This document shows, in pieces, positions 55,216 to 64,000 of a stretch of 64,000 bases of DNA. The notes under the pieces were generated by a model. It had not been told where the DNA came from. It did not search any database and saw only the letters and a list, made by a program, of their open reading frames with translations. The translations under genes and the position numbers were made by a program. The first letter of the stretch is position 1. Each line of letters opens with the position of its first letter. The stretch comes from Oehlia diaphana. Lineage: Eukaryota; Glomeromycota; Glomeromycetes; Glomerales; Glomeraceae. Location of the stretch: NCBI GenBank assembly GCA_003833135.1, contig QZLH01000445.1:1-64000 (forward strand), given 5' to 3'.

Positions 55216-55443
55216 CTAGCAAGAGAAACACCAGAAGCGTATAACTGTATAAGGGCCAAAATAATACTTACATTCGTTCAAATGAAGTGAAAGATGAAGA
55301 TTAAGAGTGATTTTATCCTGTCCATGATGTTTCTCAATTAATTCTATTAGTTCAATCAATTCCCATTGCAATTCTCTCACAGCATCAACTTCTAAAATCT
55401 GACTTACCAAAATTCTGCAAATTCTTACAAATTTTTCGATCAT
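55216..55443 (-). pseudogene. Transposase-like remnant (possibly Plavaka/KDZ group)
   Basis: A 75-codon frame with NLHLSLHLNECKYYFGPYTV then RFWCFSC resembles the H-x3-H...GP...FW-x-F-x-(F/C) region near the end of some large fungal DNA transposases. It has no start, catalytic acids or flanking TIRs here. The family assignment is tentative. Confidence 0.35.
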
Positions 55444-55448
55444 ATTCT

Positions 55449-55586
55449 GAAAGATGGAACGCCCTAAGTGTACTAAAGTATATGAGAAAGTATCATATTA
55501 TAGGTGTTAAAGAGATTGAGTCAATTGAATTTAAACAAAAATTAAAGACTTACTTGCAATCAATATCATCCGAAGATGAATTATAA
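55449..55586 (+). other. Open fragment, possible last exon of a decayed gene
   Basis: An uninterrupted 45-codon frame reads ERWNALSVLKYMRKYHIIGV then KEIESIEFKQKLKTYLQSIS and SEDEL before the stop. The composition is protein-like, but there is no start codon, splice partner or recognised family. Confidence 0.3.
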
Positions 55587-56896
55587 ATTTATAATATTAT
55601 TTCTAAGGTCGCTAAACGGCTTCTTTGTGCCCCTCGCTTTCATTTTCATGCGGTGGCGAATTGTAACAATTTAACACATCCTGGAATTCTTCCAGTGGCA
55701 TTATTAAGAGATCCTTAAGTTTCAGGGGATAATGCATTGGCAATATTCCAGCATCTGTATATAATAATAATTTGACCTTTTAGTCTTTTCCACGAAGAAG
55801 TGAATTTTTTGTTCTCGCTATTGAACGTAGTTCCTCTAAAAAAAATTAAAATTTCTTTTTTTTTTAGTTCATTTTTCTTTTTCGTGGACAACTCAGTAAT
55901 ATTGAATAGTTTTCTTTCTTTGCTTTTACAAACATTATTTTCTATTTCTATCTATATTTTTTCCCCTTATCTAAAAATCTTTTATTTCATTATTATAGAG
56001 TTTACAATAATTTGTATCCTTTGATGAAAAACTAATATTTATGCTACTTACAAGTATTTCCTTTTAATTTATACTATGTAGCACATAAATCACAAGTATG
56101 GTCGGTTCGTTAGTCACCAAGAGTAATGTGGTCGCTTTTGGAGATTTAGATAACGAGAATAAAATCTGGTTCGTATCTTTTTTATTGTTGCAAAAAATGG
56201 ATGTATATGAATGTATATATACTGTATGACTCTAAGGAATACTTGAATTAGGGGAGCGAACATTATCGTACTCTCGAGGGTCATATATTAGCTTTTACCG
56301 GTTTAGACAGATATTATTATGGTTACTTAATTTTGTCTTTTCTACCATTTAATTTTATATTATTTCTAATCTTTTTTGCATATAATTTTCATACCAAGTT
56401 CGTTCGATAATACTATTGGAGGATGGGACGTATTAGAAGGCAACCTGATAAACGATATAAAGGCCAAACTAGGCAATACTATAACTTATATTATAAATTT
56501 TATTTATTAGCAAAAAAATTAAACAATTTTTTACATTATAGAAGTTTGTTGGATAATGGAAATTACTTTGCTACTGTTTCACAGCATGGAACTATTGATC
56601 TCAGAAAGATTTACAAACTTAATTACTTTACCTCTTCCTAGAAAATGACCACGCTTCCAACGTCGCATTCGTGTCATTCTTTACCGGTGCAAGACAATAA
56701 TGAGAAGATAAATATCTGCCACTGTAACATTACGGAATATGATCAATTCATAAAGTTTTCAAGGCTCGGCATTATGCATGCAAAAATTCACTGATAACAG
56801 TTTTTTAAGACGACACAAGTTTTTTTAAAACATCTTACAACTATAATAAAAAAAAAAATTATAAATTGGACTATAAAAAATTTACGTGTTATGTTA
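55587..56896. other. Mostly noncoding region
   Basis: Short ORFs (55800-56024 and 56423-56641) are low-complexity or lack motifs. The region is probably decayed. No RNA gene or repeat was recognised. Confidence 0.45.
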
Positions 56897-57790
56897 CTAA
56901 TCTATTTCATTTTCTTCAAGGTTTTTGAGTCGATCTTGAGTTGTCAACTTCTCAAATATACCACAAATAATTCTACAAACTACAATAAATGCTCTTAACA
57001 AATCTAACACAGACAATACCATAGCTAATATTTGACCAAATCCCCAGTCCCAGATTCCTGATATCGGATTTCTTTGCACTGTTAATTCAGTTGAAACTAT
57101 TTCAATTGCCATTGGTATTATAAAAAACATTCTACCTTTTTTTTTCTCTGGTTTTTCTCGGGTTAATACTTCTGACTCTTCTGACCCTGAATCTGGTGCA
57201 ACTTTTCGAATAAAGTTAATTTCCTTTCTGTATACGAATCCCGCGATAATGAAGCTTATTAACCATATTGATAAATATATCGATGTTATATAGCTTATTA
57301 CTAACATGAAGATTCGAAATTCGCCAATTGGGTTAACAGGAACAGCATAAAAATAAAATTTCACTTGGTCTCCACACTCTTCTTTGGGCAACTTCCATTT
57401 AAGCACTGTAAATAACCATACGTTATAATTTAAAGCTGATAAATTGGCTATCAAGCATAACAGAATTGTAGAATACGTATTTTTAAAATTTTTAATATTT
57501 TCAAAGTTCTTTATTATGAATAATGGACTTTGTAATGTCATTATTATTGGTTTTAGTGTCAATATCGATACAAATTTAGATACTTTTAATAATAATACAT
57601 ATTTTAAGTCACTGATTAGAGCGGATAATATCAAGGAGAAGGATGTTAATGCTCCAAGTTTTACTGATTCTAAAATCTCATCTTCATCCGCTAGTATTTT
57701 AATAAGTATTGTTATACATTGAAGGTAAACTGAAAATCTTACTCCTGGTTCTACTATATCAGAATCATCTATAATGGTGCAGTTTTCCAT
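56897..57790 (-). CDS. Multi-pass membrane protein of unknown function
   Basis: An intronless 297-codon frame from ATG 57790 to the stop at 56897. About six hydrophobic segments are visible: RFSVYLQCITILIKIL, LTSFSLILSALISDLKYVLL, STILLCLIANLSALNY, FRIFMLVISYITSIYLSIWL with ISFIIAGFVY, GRMFFIIPMAIEIVS, and ILAMVLSVLDLLRAFIVV. A charged cytosolic-type loop (SGSEESEVLTREKPEKKKGR) precedes the fifth. EPGVRFSVYLQ near the start is the most distinctive motif. I do not recognise a characterised family and suggest no transport activity. Confidence 0.65.
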   Translation of the reverse strand: MENCTIIDDSDIVEPGVRFSVYLQCITILIKILADEDEILESVKLGALTSFSLILSALISDLKYVLLLKVSKFVSILTLKPIIMTLQSPLFIIKNFENIKNFKNTYSTILLCLIANLSALNYNVWLFTVLKWKLPKEECGDQVKFYFYAVPVNPIGEFRIFMLVISYITSIYLSIWLISFIIAGFVYRKEINFIRKVAPDSGSEESEVLTREKPEKKKGRMFFIIPMAIEIVSTELTVQRNPISGIWDWGFGQILAMVLSVLDLLRAFIVVCRIICGIFEKLTTQDRLKNLEENEID

Positions 57791-60191
57791 TGGAAATAAT
57801 GTCTTATAAAATAGGGTAATATATAAATAATATTTGGGAAGAAATCTTTTTATTGACGTGTTTTAGGAATTTAAGAGGTATTTATATTTAGTATATTATT
57901 TATTTTTTTTTTTTTTTTTCATAAAAAATTTTATTTTAATCTCAAAAATTGAAGAAGCCCCTGTCGATCCGTTTTGTCTTTTTTCCGTAAAAAGCTAATT
58001 AATAACCTTATATCCCGGAATCTATCGACTTATTTACATTTTCCGTGAATAAAGCTCATTTGTAACGGATAAAATTTTTATAGGAAGCATTTTGCACATA
58101 TAACACGCATATTTAATTGGTACAGGTACGATGCAGATGTGGTTACAGGTACAAAAGGGTATATTTGAATTTGATATATAGTATAGTACGGTGCGAGATG
58201 ATATACTATATAAGAAGAACCATATACAGGTACGATGCCAATCGTACTGAAACATAAAGGAATCATAATATCACATAAATAACCCTTTGGGTGTGATTAT
58301 AGTGTGAAGGTACAGTACTATTAACGTACGAATGGCCGGAATGGGTATGATTTAATAAATGTTATTATTGAGTTAATATTGATGTTACGATTGATTTATC
58401 TGATTCAATTTAGTTGAATTCGATTAAACGAACCATTAGAATTTGATCCATTTGTAAGAAAAATTTAAAAAATTATGAAGAATGACTTTATTATTGTAAT
58501 GATAAAAGAGTTCTATAATTATATAAATATAGATAGCAATTTTTTGCATGTTTAAGTAAAAAAAATATATAAATTCATAATATCAAATAAATTGTATATA
58601 GTAAATAAAGAAAGTAGGGTTGACAATTTTACTATATACTAGTACGAAATGTATAAATGAAATTATTATTTTTTAAAGTTTCAATCAATTGCTTCATCAC
58701 AAATATAAAAATTTTTTAGAGCGGGATTTTTTACTACATAAAATTTTAGTAAAATTTATGCTTATTTTTGCTTTTAGTTGGTTAATTTCAGCTTCTTTGT
58801 CTTTAATTGTCAGCTGGACACAATTTGAACACCTTTTAATAATCAGACTTGTGTTAACAGTACCTAATAGTCCGTATAATATAATTTTTGTACTTAATGT
58901 AGCTATCAATAATTGTGTAATAAATAGTCACGAGGGTGCCGTTTTCTAGACTTTTTGGGCTGCTTTCCGAGCTAGACTTTTTCATTTATATGATTTGTAA
59001 TTTCCTATACTAAATTTGGATTGTTTTAAAGCAGGCTATAAACTTTTTAAATTAATTTTGATTCCAGGATAACAAAGTTACGTTGCTAAATTTGAAATAT
59101 TTACTAAGTTTTTATAGGGCATTAATTTGAAAATTGATCAGAAATACAGTATGTGTGAGAATGGATGCATATAAAAAAAGTAATAAAGTTATCGAAAAAT
59201 TTTCAAATTCAAGATTATACAAACAAAAATCAGTTTATTTTCGTTTATTAGAAATCAAAAGAAGGTCTTAATTTGTAAGATTGCATATTTTTTGTTAAAA
59301 TCACGTGATTTGCGACTATCTAGAGGGAAGAAAAATGCGTACTTCTAATAGTAAATTTTTGATCTAACTTCATTGACTTGTATTAGTATTTTTCTTCTTG
59401 AAACACTATTCCGTTATCTTTCATTATATTTATTTTATATCGAAGCAGACCTTCCTACTGAAAGTAAAAAATAACTGATAAAGTTATATCATTTTATATT
59501 TGATTATTAAATGTGTTCGCTATAAAAGTGTATTAGATTTTTCAGATCTAAATCGTATCAAATCTAAATTTTACTTAGAATTACCAAATAAGTAGATTAT
59601 TTTATCTTATAAACAAAGTTTTAGCCGTTTATATTTTATAGTACTTAGAAGGTCGTTATACTGTCGTTATATTATAATCCAACTAATGAAATATATTTTA
59701 ATTCTAAGCTAATATAATTATCTCCTATTCCTTTTAAAATAAAAATATCTGAATAACCAAATCGATCTGATCCTTTGGCTATTTTTATTATACCGATTTA
59801 TATAAAAAATTCAAAAATATATATTATAAGGTCATGTTTTATCGTTTCAAAATACGTTTATAGAACTTTTAAAATTGAGATGTAGTACCGGGTTAATTTC
59901 GGCCGGAATTGGGATAGTATCGGTTTGTCGCAAATACATGCAATATCGCGAAATTTATAATAAAGTCGTATATAGTAATAAAATAATTATAGACGAGTTT
60001 GGTTTAAGGAAAAAGTTCGGTATGAGCCAAAATTGGTTTATCCCGAATCGTTATGACTGTATATAATTTTTTATCACCGCAACTTTTTCTTAACGCATTA
60101 TATGTTCATTATATACGCTACTCTTATTTATTCATTCTTATTTTTATAGAATTTCTTGTAACTTCAGTTAAATTACCTATATAAATTATTA
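57791..60191. other. Large intergenic AT-rich region
   Basis: About 2.4 kb without a supported gene. Near 58120-58240 there are repeated tacaggtacgatgc words (58124 and 58226) around a palindromic-looking tatagtatagta/tatactatata stretch. CACGTG occurs at 59302-59307. The short ORF at 59875-60066 lacks motifs. Confidence 0.45.
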
Positions 60192-63100
60192 TTATTTTTC
60201 AGTTGCTTTTCTTTTCTTATATTCATTAATTAATTCTTCCTGTACATGTGGTAAAACCGCTTGATGAGTTTTATATTCCATAGTAAATTCACCTTTACCC
60301 TATTATTATTAAGGTAAAAAAATTATTAATTACAAAATACAATTAAATAAATATAAAATAATTAATTAAAAAAAAACCTGTGTAGCACTTCTTAAATCAC
60401 TAGAATAGCCAAACATGCTGTTTAAGGAAACTTCAACAGTAACTATAAAATGATCTTCATGTACGTCAGTATCTATAATAGTTCCCTTACGCTTATTTAA
60501 ATTTCCAATGACAGTTCCTTGGAATTCTATTGGTGCTATTACTGATACATTCATTATAGGTTCTAATACAACAGGATTAGCTTTAAAAAATGCTTCTCGA
60601 AACGCGTATTGTGCTGCTAGGCGAAAAGCGAGTTCTGAAGAATCTACTGCATGATATTGACCATCCAAAAGAACAAACCGAACATCTTTTACTGGATGTC
60701 CGATTAATCCGCCCTTTTCTATTGCATCACGAAATCCCTAAAAAAATGATTTTTTTTTTTTTCTTTTTTTTTCTTTTACTTATAATGCAATCATTTCTTA
60801 AACATAAATAATTTACCTTTTCAACAGCTGGAATAAATTGAGATGGAATATGTCCACCAACAACACGACTTTCAAAGCTGGGTATTTGTTGTTTATCATC
60901 TTCAACATTGGGTAAAGGTTCAATATAACCAATGATTTTACCATATTGTCCTGCACCACCAGTCTGTTTCTTGTGGGTATAATCAAATTTAGCCTTTGAT
61001 GTTATAGTTTCTCGAAAAGCCACTCGTGGCTTACCAGTTATACAATCAACGTTATATTCTCTTCTCATACGTTCAACATAAATGTCTAAATGTAACTCTC
61101 CCATTCCCGATATAATAGTTTCTTTACTCTCCACATCATATGTTACACAAAATGTTGGATCTTCACGTTGAAATTTGGTTAATGCTTTTGAAAAATTTGG
61201 AGCATCTTTAACTTTAGGTGAAATTGCCAATGAAATTACAGGGTCCGGAACAAACATTGATGTCTAATATAGTATTATAGTAAAATTAATAAAATTAGCA
61301 CTAAGGAGATTATGTTTTGACATTTCTTACCATAGAGTAGGCAACAGTGCCATCAGTAAATGTATCACCAGAGGAACATTCAACTCCAAACATTGCGCAT
61401 ATTTCTCCAGCTCCAACTTCATCTACATCCTATTTATAATTAAAATTTCAATCAATATCATAAAAAGTAATTTCGATTTATTATAGTATAAATATTACCT
61501 CCATTTCATTGGAATGCATACGAACAAGCCTTGGAACTTTAACTTTCTTTGAAGTCTTTGTATTGGTAACTACAGCCCCTTTTTTTAAAGCTCCTTGGTA
61601 AACTCTTATATATGTTAACTGGCCAAATTTCCCATCTTCTAACTTAAAGGCTAAACCAACAAAAGGTTTTTTCACATAAGGAACAAGAGGAACAACAGCT
61701 TCTTTTTGATTTATATCTAAAGTATTATTCTCCACTTCGGAAGGATTAGGAAGATAAGCACATACAGCATTCAGCACAAGTTGTACTCCAGTATTCTTAA
61801 ATGCCGATCCCATTAATACAGGTGTAAACTTATTTGCAATTGTTGCACGTCTTATTGCATCCTAAATCTCGATTTACAAAATAAAAAATTTATATATAGT
61901 ACATAAATTCCAGTCATAACTGAAAAGAGAAAAATTTATCACACCATTAGCTGTTGTGAGGTTGGATTTTCCTCATTCAAATAAATTTCTGCAAGTTGGT
62001 CATCAACATCTACGAGAGTTTCAATTAATTCTTGACGTTTTTCTGTAGCAAACTTAATTAAATTCTCTGGAATATCTTTTTCAATAACTTTTTCACTATA
62101 TAGTTGATAGTAACAAATGTATTAAAAAATTAAAGTCTTGCTAAAGATTTTCATTAAATTACTTTTTTTTTTACCCGCGATTTCCTTCATTATAAACGGA
62201 TTTCCATTTCACTAAATCGACAACACCTTTTAGGTTGTCTTCAAGCCCGATTGGAATTTGTATAGCAGCAGCATTTATTTTCAATTTTTGCCGGACTTGA
62301 TCAATTATGTTGAATGGATTTGCCCCAACACTAAAGTTAAATTTAAAGCTTAATCATTGTATGAAACAAAATTATATCATATGACATAGACCTACCGATC
62401 CAATTTATTAATGAATGATATGCGAGGAACATTGTAACGGCGCATCTGACGGTCAACTGTGATGGTTTGACTCTTTAATTTGAAGTATAATTGTAAGTTT
62501 TGTTTTTGTTGAATTTTATATATATTAATGATACTCACTTGAACACCAGCGACACCACATAAAACTAAAATAGCGCCATCAAGAATTCTTAATGCACGTT
62601 CAACTTCGATAGTGAAATCAACATGCCCTATTATAATTTATTCAATTGATTAAAAAAAACTGAATACTACCACAACAATTTATTTCATTCTTAACCTGGA
62701 GTATCAATAATATTGATATTATAATCCCCATGATCTTGCCATTTCCAATTACAGTAAGTGGCAGCAGATTGGATAGTGATACCACGTTCCCTTTCCAATT
62801 CCATACTATCCATTTTAGCTCCTTCACCATCCTTTCCTCGAACTTCATGTATTGCTCTTATTAAATGTTGGTAATTAATTCGCGTATATTAACAATAGTT
62901 AATGAAATATGAAAATATTTTACTTTATTCTTCCGGTATAATATAGAATTCGTTCTGTCAAAGTAGTTTTCCCTGAATCAATATGCGCACTGATACCAAT
63001 ATTGCGAAGTTTTTGAAGACGTTTCTAAAAAATTTTTTTTTTATTTTTTTAGAGATACAATTAAATTATAAATGAAACTAGTTATTTAATTAACTGAATT

Positions 63101-63264
63101 GTTAATAATACCAATTCGGCAGGGTCTATATCCTTTAGAGTATCATTTGAGCTCACACTAGCCTTAGCATATTGTCTTATACAAAATACAGTTTTTTTAT
63201 TCAATGACTTTGTCAATGAGACAAATTTTCTATCGAATGGTTTAAAAGCCCTTATACGTATCAT
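60192..63264 (-). CDS. MEF1: Mitochondrial elongation factor G (EF-G1, Mef1/GFM1)
   Basis: About a dozen exons. The first ([20 protein letters not shown] ... FCIRQYAKA) is basic and hydroxylated, fitting a mitochondrial targeting peptide. GTPase motifs: [20 protein letters not shown] (P loop), [12 protein letters not shown] (switch 1), [20 protein letters not shown] (G3) and FINKLDR (G4). Later domains follow: [107 protein letters not shown] and [15 protein letters not shown]. The order and motifs match EF-G, which drives mitoribosome translocation. The C-terminal [20 protein letters not shown] closes the protein. Confidence 0.93.
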
Positions 63265-63581
63265 CTTTTTAAGGGCAGACCGTTTTTCTTAAAAAAAAAA
63301 CAAAAAAGATCACAATATAATAATTGATAATCTAATTAGGTAACACAAAAAGGAATATCAAATTTCAAATTTTTATTTATTTATTGCACTACAAATTGAT
63401 TAGGATCTATCAAGCACGAGACTTCCTAAACACGGCTTTTTTATAAATACGTTCACAATAAATAGTCATCGGATTGTTCTTACTACGAAATCATCAATTC
63501 GAGAATTTTAAAAGAAAAATAAAATGACAACTTCTAGTAGAGAAAAAAATAAAAATAATTTACTTACTTATAGATACTCGA
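63265..63581. other. Intergenic spacer upstream of EF-G
   Basis: 317 bp between the EF-G start and the stop of the next minus-strand gene. A 19-codon frame ending IYKKAVFRKSRA lies on the minus strand at about 63407-63466; it could be a last exon, but I could not join it in phase. Confidence 0.4.
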
Positions 63582-64000
63582 TTATTTCTCTTCATTAAAA
63601 TAACTTTGAACCCGTAATTCCAACACTCTATTTAGTAAAATAAAAATTTCAATGATAAAAATGTTTGATGCATCATGCTTTAAGTATAAGAAGAAAAAAA
63701 TTACTTTCGATCCTCCTTTCGATACAACAAATTTAACGACTTATGTGCTCTCCAGATAGGTAATACAATGGGTACCTTTGTACGAAACCTGGTAAATAAT
63801 AAAATATACGATTAAAAGAATAAAACGAACATTTTCTAATTTTAATGAAGAAACCTACACTATTTCCTCCTCTTGAGATGGATCGATATATGCTACGATA
63901 CACCCTATTTCTACAAATATTAATGTGTTAGACTTCATTTTAAAAACATGAAAATTTCATTAAGAGCGTATACATACCCAATGATTCTAGTTTTTCTCTA
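63582..64000 (-). CDS. Unrecognised protein, 3' part only
   Basis: Four in-phase exon pieces: beyond 64000-63978, 63910-63859, 63788-63705 and 63627-63582. They give ...REKLESLEIGCIVAYIDPSQ, EEEIVFRTKVPIVLPIWRAH, KSLNLLYRKEDRKVLELRVQ and SYFNEEK before the TAA. Splice sites are regular (GTATGT, GTAGGT, GTAATT donors; TAG/CAG acceptors) and phases close, so it is a real gene. The 5' part lies outside the window. I do not recognise the family. Confidence 0.6.

Noticed and set aside
57444..57722. Plus-strand 92-codon frame opposite the membrane protein
   Set aside because: Antisense to a longer frame with regular membrane segments; no motif.
63407..63466. 19-codon minus-strand frame ending IYKKAVFRKSRA
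   Set aside because: Could be a terminal exon, but no upstream exon joins it in phase using a normal acceptor, so it is not called.

Overview
The window looks like nuclear DNA of a fungus, most likely an arbuscular mycorrhizal fungus (Glomeromycotina, Rhizophagus-like). The reasons are very high A+T, many short GT-AG introns (about 60-100 nt), a fungal gene set (VID27, Rsc7/Swp82-type subunit, Ram1, Pup3), a heavy load of decayed transposons, and a WD/TRP-like channel gene with a decayed relative nearby. The genus is an inference; no rRNA or other marker is present.

Layout. 1-5.4 kb: a decayed LINE-type retrotransposon (reverse transcriptase plus RNase H) broken by stops, a frame change and a ~650-bp insertion, followed by a 180-bp SINE-like insertion with an 18-bp target duplication. 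6.1-14.7 kb: a contig bounded by single N characters, holding a nearly intact pogo/Tigger-type transposase, a MITE and a 5.1-kb Mutator-like element with terminal inverted repeats and a spliced transposase gene. Copies of that element's two ends abut the two Ns, and a perfect 9-bp duplication flanks the outer pair. This points to an assembly problem or a nested insertion. 14.8-16 kb: a frameshifted gene of unknown function.

17-40.6 kb is a dense housekeeping block: proteasome beta3, PDRG1-like prefoldin, a BUB1/Mad3 checkpoint kinase, a WBP4-like splicing protein, proteasome chaperone PAC4, condensin kleisin (Brn1/CAP-H), farnesyltransferase beta, NAC beta, pyrroline-5-carboxylate reductase, VID27, a chromatin remodelling subunit joining an Rsc7/Swp82 domain to PHD fingers, and a small unknown protein. 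Several pairs are divergent and share short promoters. CACGTG and ACGCGT hexamers occur in several of these promoters.

40.6-60 kb is an accessory region: a divergent pair of a C2-domain protein and a 1125-aa TRP-like channel, a decayed direct duplicate of both genes about 8.5-10 kb downstream, a foldback element, a Harbinger-like inverted-repeat element containing a 547-bp assembly gap, a frameshifted pseudogene, transposase remnants and one multi-pass membrane protein. 60.2-63.3 kb carries mitochondrial elongation factor G. The last 0.4 kb holds the 3' end of an unrecognised gene.

Nothing in the window forms an operon. The functional theme of the central block (mitosis, proteasome, chromatin) is suggestive but may be chance. 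I found no CRISPR array, tRNA or rRNA. Exon joints were read by eye from splice consensus and reading frame; eleven gene models sum exactly to whole codons at family-typical lengths where a family is known.
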